64,000 nt of DNA. Source: Pestalotiopsis fici W106-1 (taxonomy: Eukaryota; Ascomycota; Sordariomycetes; Amphisphaeriales; Sporocadaceae). The stretch lies in NCBI RefSeq assembly GCF_000516985.1, contig NW_006917095.1:2175077-2239076 (forward strand). Direction: 5' to 3'. A model generated the notes under the pieces. That model was not told the DNA's origin. It saw nothing but the letters and a program-made list of their open reading frames with translations, and did not search any database. A program made the position numbers and the translations under genes. Shown in pieces: positions 24,531 to 36,480 of this stretch (position 1 is its first letter; each line of letters begins with the position of its first letter).

Positions 24531-26100
24531 AATGCAAAAACACACGGGTTCCTAGTCAAGATTGAAACTCTATACGATAGACTAAGGAAAACAAATTGAC
24601 AACACAAAGGGTGATGGAGATGATGACGTGTGAAAGAGTTTGGCAATGGAGAGAGGGAGAGACAGAGACGGAAAGAGTGTGGTGGTTGATTGACTTCGGC
24701 CTACGGCTTGCGGTGGATCCAATCAGTCAATCACTGGAAGTTATCAGGGGAGGGGACGGACAGAGCGCCACTCTTAGCATGTGACACTACCTAGGCACTG
24801 TACGCGGCAGCCCCGGGACCTGGAAGCGAGGGCTGTGATTTAGTGGACTCGCATAGGCCAACCACTAAGAGCTGAGGTAATCTCACACTCGTGTGTCTTG
24901 AACATTGTGCAAATCTCCCGATCGCTGGTGATAGAGTTATGAGTGAACTAGCAATGTCTTCAAGTACTTAATAATCTACAGTTTCATAACTCAAAAATCA
25001 GATATCGCACATGGAAAATCGTGGCTGTCTGTCACCTTTTACAGCTTGCATTGGGTTGGCACAGTAATGGGAACCATGCCAAGCAATATAGCCAAAGTGG
25101 ACAATTAGTTCGAGTATAAGAGGGTCGCCAGTATTCAGCAGGCCTCAGACATTCATTCACACAGCTCATGTGACAAGAGGCCAAGAGGAGGTTGAGTACC
25201 GTTCTAAATGTTTTCCACATATCTATCGTAATGACCTCGTTCCGGTATCGTCATGAGTGGTTGTTGTCGTTCCAAGGTTAGGTGTATGCCCAACGCAATT
25301 GTCATTTGGGGTTCAAGCAAATCATTGTTGTTTGTAGTCAGTTCATCTGCGTCTCTTGGGCAATGCGCAAACACAGTACAAACCTAAATCATTTAGTTCT
25401 ATTTGCCTGCTTCACACTGTCACTATTAATGACTGTTCTTGCAATAATCTCTCTACTGCGTGCCAGGAGAAGCCCGGCTTCCAACTATAAAAGACCCAGC
25501 GGCGCTCAGCCAAATGCTTCTCTACACACCTTTGACATCACATGAGAAAGTCTTAGCACCTGACATGAATTTCGACTTGATTTCTTCCACTTGAAATAAT
25601 TAAATATGATATGAAAATATCTCTTCTTTTCCCATTCCGTCTGGAAAACCCAAAAGATCAATCAATGCCTGCCTTGATCGAGATTGTCTCGCAATGAAAC
25701 AGTACTGCTTTTCCCGACTGACTCAAATCCGTCTACTCTGACTCTACCATGACATGGTGCATTGCGATTATTTCTACAGCCTGTCAAATGCATGTACACT
25801 CGTCCGTTCCTTCCTGATACGCAGAGCCCACGACGGGTCCTCTACGAACAGCTGGCACATTGTCTAGACAAGACATAGGCAACGCTTATACATCAACAGC
25901 TCGGAGCCTTGCATGCGGCCATTCATCTCTCGAATCAAAGAGCGGCAATCGATACTTGGCGTTCTATGAAGCACCTTCGAGATACCTTGATCTGGCTCGA
26001 GGAGAAAATGGGTGTTGTTGATGAGTGAAGGAGAGGGACGCGGAAGGATCTGAACTCTGATTAACAGAAACTACAGGCGTCGATACCAAAGATAGGTAAA

Positions 26101-26658
26101 TTGAATCACCTGATAGTCCAGGAGATTCACAGTATTCTTCGTGAGCCCGACCGGAATGTGGTTAACACCGGTGATAACCATCTTGGCAATGCGCTGAGTC
26201 CCTGTGTGTTGGGGACTTTCATTCGGGGCTGCCATGAAGGTATTCGCACGCCCGGGCAGGACCTTGGTGCTCACCTACTCACGGTCGTCGACAGCCTCAG
26301 ATAGGCAAAGAACCGTTACGAGATAGGACCACCAGGACGCTCTATATCATCAGCCAAGTATTGGAAGCTGTCCAAGAACGAGGAAGAAGATAGTGCAATT
26401 CTCAATATGGCCAAGCGAGTCCAGCGCCTGCTTTCCGAGGCTATGATCCTCGGCGCCCCTGAAGAGAACTTCCTGAGCAAGAACATCGAGGAAAAGAACG
26501 GCAAGGAGACCCAGGGCGAGATTGACGAGGACGACAACGAAACTGCTGAGGATAGCGATGAGCCTGCAGCCGTTGTCAACGAGGAGGTCGCGGTCGAGAC
26601 AGGCGCCACCAGCTCGGGCGAGAAAGACCTCGACGATCTAATGAACGAGGACTTCTGA
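26101..26658 (+). pseudogene. Possible decayed gene: open frame interrupted by one TAG
   Basis: Frame 1 is open from 26101 to 26301, has TAG at 26302-26304, then stays open in the same frame to a TGA at 26658. The second part reads through the codons before an internal ATG at 26407 and ends in an acidic tail with repeated Glu/Asp. Its codons favour G/C in third position (AAG, AAC, ATC, GAG, GGC, GAC), unlike the surrounding DNA. The TAG is also the last three bases of a possible intron acceptor (CAGATAG), so a spliced real exon is an alternative. From the ATG at 26407 alone an 83-residue acidic protein would be made. No family is recognised. Confidence 0.35.
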
Positions 26659-26833
26659 GAAAGCACGCAATCTAGAAGCGGAGCTCGGCAATGGGAATGC
26701 AAGGAATGGCAATAACAACAGAGACAATGGGCTGTAATTACCGACAATGGGTTTGAGGATTCGTGAATGCGATGTGGTTAACAGAATTTTTCTGTAAGGG
26801 GGGGGACTCAACACGAAAGACTTCGTAGCAGCC

Positions 26834-26961
26834 ATGGAAGCTTATCTGGAACGGTCGGAGAAGAGCCTCCTCGAAATGCATGGCGACTTGCTCCAGCAAG
26901 CAAATATGGAGGACCTCTTACGATTTCAACGAAGCACAACAGCCTCAAATGTTGTATGAAC
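26834..26961 (+). other. Short coding-like fragment (about 42 codons)
   Basis: A frame beginning at ATG 26834 and ending at TGA 26961 reads as a helical, charged peptide (MEAYLERSEKSLLEMHGDLL and onward) and remains open some codons upstream. Composition and heptad-like spacing look protein-like, but no start, intron or family supports a gene. It may be part of the same decayed locus as 26101-26658, in another frame. Confidence 0.25.
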
Positions 26962-27510
26962 TCCGAGATGAACGAGTTTTGGGCACATTAACCCAGCCAC
27001 GAAGTATGAAGCTTGCACAAGATCGAGATTGGCTGCTAACTTTGGTGCTAACTTGTGGCAGCCTGCTTGACAAGTACAGTCTATTCCTGGTGAAGGTCTT
27101 TTCGCCCACCATTTCGGCAGAGACCGGAATGCCGTGCAGAAATCACATTTACCAACAACAACATCAACGAAACGGAGGATACCCGAGAGAAGAATTTAGG
27201 ATATGAGCAGATGTCTCATAAGTATGAAAGTTGGAACAGAATTTCTTAGCCCCGTCTTTTTTCATTGAGCAACGCCAACCGCTCACCCAGACTCCTCATT
27301 TGTTCTATCCAGTTGGGCACATAACCCCCAGCTATACTTGAGGGGAAAACCCGAGTAGGTCTACAACACCACTCGACCGCCTCTCTAACACAGACCACGA
27401 TGTGGCTTTTGTGGAGGCAACAATTCTGGGCAGCGCGCAGTGGTCTTAAGGGATGAGAAAAAGTTTCCACGAATGATGTCTTGTTCCCTGATGAAGAAGA
27501 CTTGCACAAT

Positions 27511-27535
27511 ACACACGCACACGCACGCACGCACA
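27511..27535. repeat. Imperfect (CACG)/(CA) microsatellite
   Basis: A run of alternating ACACACGCACACGCACGCACGCAC type. It is a simple repeat between the coding-like fragments. Confidence 0.8.
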
Positions 27536-28075
27536 ATTGAGAAGTGTGTGTGGTGATGGCGTTTGGTGCGTGTCCTACCCTTGATGCGCTCAAAGAGTCG
27601 GGCAAGCGGCTCGAGAACCTGACGTGCCGGTTCTACTATCCTCGTCCATCTGTACAGCAACCCGAGGCGGACTTGTCTCTCAATCACGGGCATCCCATGT
27701 TCATTGCCGAGCGCAATGATGCGCAGCTAGTACCCTAGGGTTCGAGGCTACCGTGCAGGAAATTGAATGGAGGCAAACTTGCGCGGGTGATGTGAAAACA
27801 GCGACGAAGAGTACGACCCTCAGTCGTCGTCGATCTGCTGCCGCTAGATCTCTGACTACAACTGGGATTTGACAAAGCTTTTATGCAATGTCCAAAGGAG
27901 TCCTCAAAGATCGAGGACAATTTCAATAGTTTTCCGAGACTTGGTCATAGTATTATATTCTTGATATCTTACTCATGATAATCAGACACGGAGCGACGAG
28001 CGAGAAGATGAGCGAGAAATCTGGATAAAGTTATATTGTATTATTGTATGTTGGTATAAATGTATCGTTGGGCAT

Positions 28076-30349
28076 CTATGAGCTAGTAGTACAGTTATCA
28101 ATACCCGACTGGAAAATATCGGACTGCTCCACAAACAATGGCAGGTAGTCCCGCGTAGAGAAGGTCGAGTTGATATAATAGGCAACATCGCTGTCGCTAT
28201 AGTCCGAGCCAAGAATTGCCAAGACGTCGCTTTGGATGCTATTGGGGGAAACGGTCAGTATTGGTCCCTTAGTGCCCTGAGAATAATAGTTCAGAAAACT
28301 TACAAGTCTAGGAAAATCAGGTCAGCAGTGTCGGTGCAACCCTCGTCTCCGAAACCGCCCTCTCCTTGGAAGAAAACAGGGACTTCGTAGTAAGGAATCG
28401 AGCTGTGCGCGGTATCATCACCATCGGTTCCGAAATCATCCGTCGTGGTGTACCCGGCAACCAGATCAACGACCTGGCGGCGCGTAATGGCAGAGTTGAC
28501 GTGCACGTGAGCTTCCATGTCTCTGGAGACCAAGGGGGACGTCGTGGGGTTCACGCAAATGTCGCGCTCAACGGGCATGTAGCCAAAGTTGCGCTTCTCG
28601 TTTGCGCCGGCATTGTTGAGGCCGTCGAGTACTGTACTAGCGAGGCTGCACGGCACTTCTGGCACGTACATGAAAATGTCCGTAAAGGGCGACACGATGA
28701 AGAAGTCGTCGTAGGTAAAAGGACCCTTGTACAAGTCAAAACGAATACTGCCAGTGTTGGCAATGATGTATCTTGGAATGTCCTGCCGAGTTTCGTTGAC
28801 GACAGAGGTGGCCAACGCGTCAGAAAGGAGGGGGTAGATGTTGTCAGTGCTGTTAAACTCGGCGCACGACATGCAGTAGCTCTGAGGAGCGCAGCCATAT
28901 ACTTGGCCCAGGTTGAGCTGCTCACGGTATGTGGTAATGGCCGATGTGACGTTTTCGCCCGAAGCAGTATCAAAAGACGCGACTCCACCCACGGCGTGGA
29001 AGTCAAACGTCGCTCGGTTCCAGTCGAGGTATCTACGCGAGTACTTGTACGGCGATGTCGAGTTTGTGGTGGCTTTACGAGATGGGTTGGACACGCCCTT
29101 GGGGTTCGCACTGCCCTTCCATCCGCTGCTGCACTTGGAGAAACCGCTCATGCTCAGCCATCCGAGAGTCTCGCAGTAACGACCTGATTCGATCGATGTA
29201 CTGCTCTCATCCAGAACAGCAAAGTCACGAATATGACTGTGGCCGCCAAAGAACTGAATGGGCGTGTTGGTATGAACGCTGCGGATAGCATCATGGATGG
29301 TACCAAACGTGCTTCCAGTGTCGTCGCCAACGCGTGCGGGATTGTGACCGAGAACCACAAAGAGATCGACGGGCTCGGTAAAGTTGACAGCATCCAGGAA
29401 CCACTGTTCCGTCACCAAGGTCTCGGCGGGAGTGACCTGGGAAATGTTCACATTGCCCGTAAAGTCAAAGAGAACGCCAAAAGCCATGATCCTCACGCCG
29501 TTCGCAGTCGTGAAGTACTTGTACTGCTGGCCAATGTACTCCCATTCGTTCGTCACATTGTTGAGAATCTGGACGTTGGAGGTGAGATACTTGTCACCCC
29601 AGAACTTTGAGAGCTGGGTGAAAGTTTGGTACGCGACTTCGGCAAGATACAACTCATGGTTTCCTGGCACGATAATTAGCAAAAAGTTGACAATAATCGC
29701 ATGTAGTAGATGAATAGACATACCAATGGTCAGCAAGTCGTAGTCTATCTTTTCAAACAGAATATTGGTGATCGCGGCGTCGGGGGTTGTCACGTCGCTT
29801 AGCCCAGCACCATCGTGCAGGTCACCTGTATACTGTCAGTTGTGTCTATAAATGTACACGGGTGATATAAGCTCACCAGTGTCAACGAGGAGAAGATCGA
29901 CGCCCAATTCGCCGGCTTTTTGCTTCATGTAAGTCGAGAAAGAGACAAAGTCCTAGATCGAGAAATAATTAGTATGAAAAGAGAAGAAATGGTGAAGACT
30001 TTGGTTGCTTACACCCCAATCTGCTCCATAGTTGCCCTCTTTGAGATGTCCTTCCAGCCAGCCGTGGGTATCAGTCTGTTGTGCAGTGTCAACTCATGTC
30101 GCTCTTCGCCATAAGCAACTAGACCTTCTTCAGTCAACCTACAGTGTGCAAAAAGTTCAATTGACCCCATTCGAGCTCTCTGGTAGGACCATAAGAGGCA
30201 TTGGCGACACCGGGCTGCATGCGCTTGACATGACGGACGTGTTCGACATGGTTCGTAGGCCCGTAGCAGGTATCGCAAGCAACTGCTTCGCGTATAAAGC
30301 TGGTCGTGGCCACCAGGCCGGCGACGGCAGCCGCGCTGATGCTCTTCAT
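28076..30349 (-). CDS. Secreted calcineurin-like metallophosphoesterase, 5'-nucleotidase type
   Basis: Six minus-strand exons (30349-30143, 30075-30013, 29952-29877, 29825-29724, 29663-28304, 28238-28076) close to 656 residues. The N-terminus is a signal peptide with AVA just before CDTCYG. The dimetal motifs are in order: D71-T-H73 in TDTHGW, GD in VDTGDLHDG (about 116), GNHE formed across intron 4 (150-153), GH in VVLGHNP (about 256) and GGHSH (about 289-293). The C-terminal part matches the 5'-nucleotidase C-terminal region found after the catalytic domain in UshA-like proteins. Such enzymes remove phosphate from nucleotides or other esters outside the cell. Several NxS/T sequons fit secretion. 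The last donor overlaps the apparent TAA of the long frame, so the true C-terminus comes from exon 6. Confidence 0.9.
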
Positions 30350-31501
30350 TCTTGGCAGGACGAGGATTATGATTGACCGCGTACCAACGTTCAAGACAAT
30401 CAATGGCGTCAATACCAAGAGCACACCAAGAAAAGCCAAGAAGAGGGGAGGAGGTTCCGAATGTTTGGAGCGACGGGTAGATGGGCGATCTTTTAAGGGA
30501 CCCGGTGATATGATTGCATACTAACCTAGGTACCAAAGTAGGTATGCATTGCCCTGGCGTACGCTTGCTCGCTTGCTACTCTGTGTCCGTCCTACCTAGT
30601 GTGCAGTTGCACTGCATCGTCCGCCGATCTCATCACACCCATGTCGGTCGCCGCGTCGTACTCCTTTGGTTTACGATACTTTGACCAGGGGGGGCAAGCA
30701 CGATTGTTTACCTGGTCGATTCTATTGAGCAGCCACAAATCGCCCTGCTTTGATGACATTATGAAGTGGAATGGGGTTTAACCTCCGTGAACCGTCGGGG
30801 CTTTGTGGGTTTACCACGCTCCAAATCACCACCAATCACCAAAGCCGGGCTCGGAGCGTGGTTATCCCTAATCGCGCGTATGGATGAGCTAGGGAGGAGC
30901 CGTTAGCGGTCATTTCCCAGAATCATGGACTTTTCTGGGGCCCCTAGGGGAAAAGACCAGCAATTGACAGAGTTTCCCCGGGGGTTAATTTATCGCAACC
31001 CTCGCACGTGCATGGCCATACTCCCGGCGCGACCTTCCTATCGTGGTAGGCATTATGGATCTAGCCTGCATAAGCTCAATCTTTTCCCCCATGCCGCGAT
31101 GCCGGTTATCTGTCAGGTACAAAAAAGACTGACTTACTCGGAGATAGGAGATGAACAGGATAGATCAATTCTTGATGAATGAACCTGAATAGATAATCAT
31201 GATTCAGTATCGACTTTTGGTAAAGATAACGACTGGTTGACCGATAAGTATGCAAGCGGAAAGACAGCTGTAGTATGGTGACCAAGACGAAAGAAGTAAA
31301 GCTAGAGAGACATCAGAGGTGCTATGTATTGATTTCCTACCAGCCAGACTATCATGATGATTTGAATTCCTTTAATAACAAGCAATGTTGTTTCACCAGA
31401 GTGTGAGAAGCCTGATTGCGACAATTCATTCACATTTACAACAGAGCTCATTACTGTATAGTTGATTCCTACCGATATTGCAAGCAACACTATATCATGC
31501 T
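30350..31501. other. Intergenic spacer between photolyase and phosphoesterase
   Basis: About 1.15 kb between two minus-strand genes. It should hold the phosphoesterase promoter (left part) and the photolyase 3' UTR (right part). A TACCTA/TAGGTA cluster with a palindromic CCTAGG core lies near 30524-30545. No gene is seen. Confidence 0.6.
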
Positions 31502-33280
31502 CTATGGATCAGCATCGGCCATATCCTGCTTATACCTCTGTATACATCTCTCCTTGGACTCCTTGAAATCAACGTGCGGTTCCGGATAACCCAACTTCTC
31601 AAACTCGTCCCGGTCGAGGCGGTGGTACGGGTCAAAAATGGCCTTGCCTTCCACGTTCTTGAGCTCGGGCACCCATTTACGGATATAATCGCCGTGGGGA
31701 TCACACTTTTCAGCCTGGACGACGGGGTTGAAGACGGTATAGGAGGGTTCCCAGCCTTGGGTATTGTTGCACAGGTCCCAGTCAATCAGATTCTCGACAA
31801 ACCAGCGCTCGCCGCGCCGGTAGTCGATAAGCAGGCTGCGGCTGAGGTAACTGCTCACATTCATGCGAAGGCGGTTATGCATATAGGCCTCGGCACGAAG
31901 CTGGCGCATGCCCGCGTCGACAAACGGCACCCCCGTCGTGCCCGCGCACCACTTTTCCCACCCGGCCTCGTCGTCTTCCCACTGGACAAAGTCAAACTTG
32001 AGGTTCTGTGGCAGGTTCATGCTGTTGTGGGGCTTGACGACCATCATGTGCCGGTAGAACTCGCGAAAGACCACCTCGCGCACCCACGATGCCACGCCCG
32101 CCTCGGCACCGGACTGCGAAAAGTCGGCCGAGCCGTCGTTGCTTTCCCGTGCGACTGACAATGCTTCGCGCACCGAGATGACGCCGGCGGCAAAGTAGGC
32201 CGAGAGCCGCGATGAGTTATCGGCGGCCGGGTTGGAACGGTTTTGTGCATATGTCTTGACCTTTTTGTCAAAGAACTCGCGAAGCCGTTTCATTCCTGCC
32301 TCATAGCCTGCCGGCCACAGCTTCCGAATCCGCTTCCTGTCCTCTTCGGAATCGAATTTCTTGGACTCGGGGACTTTTGGGAGCGGCTGGTCGAATAGCT
32401 TCTTGAGATCCGACGAAGCGGACTTGTCATTGGCCTGCGGCAGCGGCAACGTATCCAATAGCTCCGGATCCGACGACAGCTCAGCGAGCCAGGCCTTGTG
32501 GTAAGGCGTAAAGACCTGGAGCGGGCCGCCGGAGCCCGTCCTGAGCTTGCCAGGCTCAATAACCGTCTGGTCGTGGTGCAGCACAAATTGTTGGCCTTCT
32601 AGTCTATCAAAAAAGTCGAGATCACGCCGGAGCTCGTCGACCTCGTACTCAATGTTGGCATAAATGTGGCTGACTTCTTGCTCCTTGACCAGCTCCAAGA
32701 CCTTGGACCCCTTGTCACCCCTCTTCTCGGCCTCGAGGATCACGAGCGGTATATGCAGATCAGTCAGCTGCCTTTGTAAGAGTTTAATGGTCTCCAGCAT
32801 AAAGTCACTGCGTGCGGGACTCGTGCCGTGCCATTCGAGATCCTCGGGGCTGAACAAGAAACATGTAATGAGCGAATCCTTTCCCTCCTTGGCCTTGAGA
32901 GACGCAGCGTGCAGCGCGCGATTGTCTTCAGCCCTGAGATCCTTGCTTCGAAACCAATGCAGAATCTTGCCCGGCTTGGAGTCCTCCGGATTCACCTTGG
33001 CGATGCGCTCCAGTAGCTCATTATGGGGGTTCTCGGGGCCATCAATCTCCTTGGCCCGTTTGGTGGAAGGGTGCTTTAGTACATCATCCTGGGAAATAGA
33101 GCGGGCATGCTTTTTGGCATTTGCGCCATCGCCCTTCTTGTCAGACATGTTTCGTTTCTTCTTGTTGAGTTTTGGAGAGACTGTTGTGAAAGTGCGAAGA
33201 GTATAGATCCTGGGACAATGTAGTATGTCCCGACGACAAGAGCGAATTGAAGCTCTCACAATGAAAAGATGAAAAGACAT
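31502..33280 (-). CDS. phr1: Class I CPD DNA photolyase
   Basis: A single intronless frame of 592 residues. The photolyase N-terminal alpha/beta domain starts near 107 with ILHWFRSKDLR. The C-terminal FAD domain includes SRLSAYFAAGVIS, the WVREVVFREFYRHMM region, NRLRMNVSSYLS, and LIDWDLCNNTQGW with the tryptophans of the electron-transfer path. This is the eukaryotic class I CPD type that splits UV-induced cyclobutane pyrimidine dimers with blue light. The first ATG (33280) adds about 44 residues rich in Arg/Ser/Thr and lacking acids, like a mitochondrial presequence. The second Met (45) is followed by Lys/Arg clusters resembling a nuclear signal. Dual targeting from two starts is inference, supported by precedent in yeast Phr1. 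It lies downstream of hsp104 on the same strand with a 422-base gap. Confidence 0.95.
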   Translation of the reverse strand: MSFHLFIVRASIRSCRRDILHCPRIYTLRTFTTVSPKLNKKKRNMSDKKGDGANAKKHARSISQDDVLKHPSTKRAKEIDGPENPHNELLERIAKVNPEDSKPGKILHWFRSKDLRAEDNRALHAASLKAKEGKDSLITCFLFSPEDLEWHGTSPARSDFMLETIKLLQRQLTDLHIPLVILEAEKRGDKGSKVLELVKEQEVSHIYANIEYEVDELRRDLDFFDRLEGQQFVLHHDQTVIEPGKLRTGSGGPLQVFTPYHKAWLAELSSDPELLDTLPLPQANDKSASSDLKKLFDQPLPKVPESKKFDSEEDRKRIRKLWPAGYEAGMKRLREFFDKKVKTYAQNRSNPAADNSSRLSAYFAAGVISVREALSVARESNDGSADFSQSGAEAGVASWVREVVFREFYRHMMVVKPHNSMNLPQNLKFDFVQWEDDEAGWEKWCAGTTGVPFVDAGMRQLRAEAYMHNRLRMNVSSYLSRSLLIDYRRGERWFVENLIDWDLCNNTQGWEPSYTVFNPVVQAEKCDPHGDYIRKWVPELKNVEGKAIFDPYHRLDRDEFEKLGYPEPHVDFKESKERCIQRYKQDMADADP

Positions 33281-33702
33281 GAAATGTTCACATAGATATT
33301 TTTTTTCATTGGCCGACTTGGGAAGTTATTTCTCAAGCAAGTGGCTGGGTTGAGTTGCTTATTTGTCAAGCTGCACTATAATCCATGACGTAGATGGCCG
33401 ATGCTATTATGATCAGAGCGCCAAGTCTCAAAGCCCGAATCGAGTGTAAATCGCAAGGTTTCCACACTCACATTTTTACGGTTTCCCAGGCGCCAAAATC
33501 ATGTCACAAAGCAAACAGCAGAAGACTAAAATTATTTTGTACAACGTATGTATTATGTTCAACCTTCTTGGGTTGGATTGTTCATCTAGAAAGAAACACG
33601 CTTAATCCTATTTACATATTCCTTAACGCCTTGACCAACGCCTTTTTTTTCGTCTCATTAATCATGTCATCCGCTCGTCATGGGACTTGTTCCACTAAGC
33701 TT
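33281..33702. promoter_or_regulatory. Photolyase upstream region / hsp104 3' UTR
   Basis: 422 bases separate the hsp104 stop from the photolyase ATG. They must include the hsp104 3' UTR and the photolyase promoter. I cannot point to a specific light-response element with confidence. Confidence 0.45.
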
Positions 33703-36480
33703 CTAGTCATTGTAGATATCCTCGTCCATGTCATCTGGTACAATATCCTCCACTGCGTCATCATCATCGATGAGCATGTCTTCATCCCCAAGCTCGCTGT
33801 CGGTGTGGTTGGGCAAGACCTGGATCTTGTTATCTACCAGCACCACGCGAGCCGTCTCGCCATCCTGGATAGCACCGCGCAGAATCAGGACTGCCATTCT
33901 GTTCAGCACTTCCTTTTCAATGAGTCTGGCTAGCGGACGGGCACCATAGGCAGGGGAGTAACCAGCGTTGCCCAGGTAGTCCTTGGCTTCGTCTGACACC
34001 TGGATGCGCACATTGCGCTCGTTGTCGTACAAACGCTTCTGAATTTCGCTGATGCGAAGGTCAACAATGTTGCGAATCTCCTTGCGTGTCAAGCGGTTGA
34101 AGATTACCACCGAGCTGATACGGTTCAAGAACTCGGGCAGGAAGTAGTTGCGCAGCGCATTGTTGACAAGTTCTCGAGTGGTTGCATCGATCTTGCCATC
34201 ACGGCCAGCAGGACGAGCTAGGAATTCGGCACCCAAGTTGGAGGTCATGACAACAATGCAGTTCCTTGCGTCGACCACACGACCCTGGCCATCAGTGATG
34301 CGGCCGTCGTCCATGAGCTGAAGGAGGACAGTCAAGACCTCCTTGGCCGCCTTTTCCACTTCATCAAACAGTAGGATAGAGAAAGGCTTGCGTCGGAGGG
34401 CCTCGGTAAGCTGGCCACCAGCGTCGTGTCCAACGTATCCTGGGGGTGCACCGATCATTCTACTCAGGGCGTGACGTTCCTGGTATTCTGACATGTCGAA
34501 TCGGATCATGGCCTTGGGATCGTCGAACAAGAACTCAGCAAGAGCCTTGGTCAAAAGTGTCTTACCAGTACCCGAAGGACCACAGAATAGGAAGCTGGGA
34601 GGCTGGTTGGGATTGCTGAGTCCGGATCGTTGCAAACGGATGGCATTGGAGACTGCGTTGACGGCCTCCTTCTGACCAACAACGATCTTGCCCAGAGCCT
34701 GCTCCATCTTGATAAGCTTCTCCTTTTCGGTGGTCTTGAGTCGAGTGACAGGGATACCGGTCCAGCGAGAGACGATTTCGTTGATTTGTTCTGGTCCAAC
34801 GATGTCGGTAACCATAGATCCACCAATGTCGTTCTGGTTGAGAGCTGCGTCGGCAATGGCCTTTTCCTTCTCGAGCTGCTTGATGGCAGTTTCTTGTTCA
34901 GGGATTGCGTAGTACTGAAGATCGGCAGCACGAGCGTGGTCGCCCATACGTGCGGCATCCTCGGCCTTGACCTTCAGCTGGTCGAGCTTGACCTTGGCTT
35001 CTTGAATGTCCTTGCCACGTCTTCGCTCACTCTCATACTTTTCTCTGAGAGGTCGAAGTTCCTCCTCGACGTTCTCAGCATCCTGCTTGGCTTGCTGAAG
35101 ACGAGCCTTGGATGCTTCGTCCTTCTCTCGGCTCAAGGCATGAATCTCAATCTTGAGTTGTCGCAGCTTACGCTCGAGTGAATCGATGATTTCTGGTTGA
35201 GACTCTCTGGCAACTCTGACTGCAGCAGCGGCCTCGTCGATCAAGTCGACTGCAGAGTCGGGAAGTCGTCGAGAGGTGAGGTAGCGTGCTGCGAGTGTGG
35301 CCGAAGCGACAATGGCGCTATCGGCAATGGAAACACCATGGTGCACTTCGTACTTCTCCTTGAGACCTCGAAGAATGGAAACAGTCTCGGGAATGCTTGG
35401 TTCCTTGACAATGACTTGTTGGAATCGTCGTTCAAAGGCGGCATCCTTCTCAATGTACTTTCGATACTCGGCAAGGGTGGTTGCACCAATGCAGTGTAAC
35501 TGACCACGAGCTAGCATGGGCTTGAGCAGATTGGCTGCATCCATACCACCTTCACCGGACGAACCAGCGCCCATGAGCAAGTGGATCTCGTCGACAAATA
35601 GAACAATCATCTCCTTGGACTCGGAGATCTCCTTCAAAACTCCCTTCATTCTCTCCTCGAATTCACCACGATACTTGCTGCCGGCGACCAGGGCACCGAC
35701 ATCAAGAGACAAGAGCTTGCAGGCGGCCAGGTTGTCGGGGACATCAGCATTGACAATACGCTGTGCCAAGCCTTCAACAACGGTTGTCTTACCGACACCG
35801 GGCTCACCAATCAGGACGGGGTTGTTCTTGGTTCGTCTGGACAGAATTCGGACGACTCGTCTAATTTCTTCTTCTCGGCCGATGACGGGGTCAATCTTGC
35901 CCTCTCGTGCCATGGCTGTCATGTCGATGGTGAACTTTGCCAGGTTCTCATGTTCCTCCTCTGTGTCTGCGGTCTTGGAGTCCACTCGCTTCGTTCCACG
36001 GATAGTCTGAATGGCATCCTGGACCAGCTTGGCCTTGGGAATGTTGGCCTCCTTGAGCGCCTCGGCCACGCCGGGGTCTTCCGCCAGGGCAGTGATCAGG
36101 TGGTCGACTGCCACATAGGAATCCTTTTGTGTCTTTTGCAGCTCACCAGCCTTCCTGAGGACGGTGCTGAAGCTTGGTGACATGGAAACATTCTCGGGTG
36201 GTGGGTCTTGGCTGGGCAGTCGAACGAGCCGCTTCTGGAGAGCTCGCTCAAAGAGCTGCGGATCGCCATGTGCTCTCTCGACGACCTGGCGGAATAGACT
36301 GGAACTTGCTCCACCGGGCGGAGCGTTTTGTTGATCCTTGGACAGATCCGGTGGAGGGGTGAGCAAGGAGACTGCGAGATGGACTGGCATGAGCTGTGAG
36401 TGAGCATACTGCTCGGCCAATGCCATGGCGTCCTCCAGGGCCTTCTTGCCCCGGTCTGTAAACTCCATGCGTGAAGTCAT
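33703..36480 (-). CDS. hsp104: Hsp104/ClpB-type disaggregase
   Basis: An uninterrupted frame of 925 residues, normal for fungal Hsp104 (Hsp98 in Neurospora). Order: Clp N-terminal repeats (1-150), NBD1 with Walker A GEPGVGKT (about 210) and Walker [11 protein letters not shown], the coiled-coil middle domain (about 405-540, with many Lys/Glu/Arg heptads), NBD2 with Walker A GPSGTGKT (about 615) and VEKAA-type sensor region, and an acidic C-terminal tail ending in [10 protein letters not shown]. The [15 protein letters not shown] and [15 protein letters not shown] pore-loop regions are intact. The hexamer extracts proteins from aggregates with Hsp70/Hsp40 in cytosol and nucleus and is strongly heat-induced in fungi. 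It is divergent from the mL67 gene, with heat-shock-type sites in the shared spacer. Confidence 0.98.
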   Translation of the reverse strand: MTSRMEFTDRGKKALEDAMALAEQYAHSQLMPVHLAVSLLTPPPDLSKDQQNAPPGGASSSLFRQVVERAHGDPQLFERALQKRLVRLPSQDPPPENVSMSPSFSTVLRKAGELQKTQKDSYVAVDHLITALAEDPGVAEALKEANIPKAKLVQDAIQTIRGTKRVDSKTADTEEEHENLAKFTIDMTAMAREGKIDPVIGREEEIRRVVRILSRRTKNNPVLIGEPGVGKTTVVEGLAQRIVNADVPDNLAACKLLSLDVGALVAGSKYRGEFEERMKGVLKEISESKEMIVLFVDEIHLLMGAGSSGEGGMDAANLLKPMLARGQLHCIGATTLAEYRKYIEKDAAFERRFQQVIVKEPSIPETVSILRGLKEKYEVHHGVSIADSAIVASATLAARYLTSRRLPDSAVDLIDEAAAAVRVARESQPEIIDSLERKLRQLKIEIHALSREKDEASKARLQQAKQDAENVEEELRPLREKYESERRRGKDIQEAKVKLDQLKVKAEDAARMGDHARAADLQYYAIPEQETAIKQLEKEKAIADAALNQNDIGGSMVTDIVGPEQINEIVSRWTGIPVTRLKTTEKEKLIKMEQALGKIVVGQKEAVNAVSNAIRLQRSGLSNPNQPPSFLFCGPSGTGKTLLTKALAEFLFDDPKAMIRFDMSEYQERHALSRMIGAPPGYVGHDAGGQLTEALRRKPFSILLFDEVEKAAKEVLTVLLQLMDDGRITDGQGRVVDARNCIVVMTSNLGAEFLARPAGRDGKIDATTRELVNNALRNYFLPEFLNRISSVVIFNRLTRKEIRNIVDLRISEIQKRLYDNERNVRIQVSDEAKDYLGNAGYSPAYGARPLARLIEKEVLNRMAVLILRGAIQDGETARVVLVDNKIQVLPNHTDSELGDEDMLIDDDDAVEDIVPDDMDEDIYND

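Larger units (their letters stand above)
24531..28075. other. 3.5 kb region with coding-like fragments but no complete gene
   Basis: Between the amidase and the phosphoesterase I find no gene that can be modelled from ATG to stop with introns. Between about 26.1 and 27.75 kb, however, several short plus-strand frames have coding-like codon use (listed separately). The rest, 24.53-26.05 kb and 27.75-28.08 kb, looks noncoding. A relic of one or more inactivated genes, or an unusual multi-exon gene I could not assemble, would explain this. Confidence 0.5.

Noticed and set aside
27385..27693. 102-codon minus-strand frame over the microsatellite
   Set aside because: Half of it is translated CA repeat. 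The opposite strand looks more coding-like but is also unproven.
27735..27760. GGTTCGA-like sequence resembling a tRNA T-loop
   Set aside because: No matching acceptor, D or anticodon stems could be built on either strand.
28366..29187. 273-codon plus-strand frame opposite the phosphoesterase
   Set aside because: Antisense shadow of a well-supported exon with metallophosphoesterase motifs.
34630..35181. 183-codon plus-strand frame opposite hsp104
   Set aside because: Antisense of the middle domain. The minus-strand protein is unmistakable.
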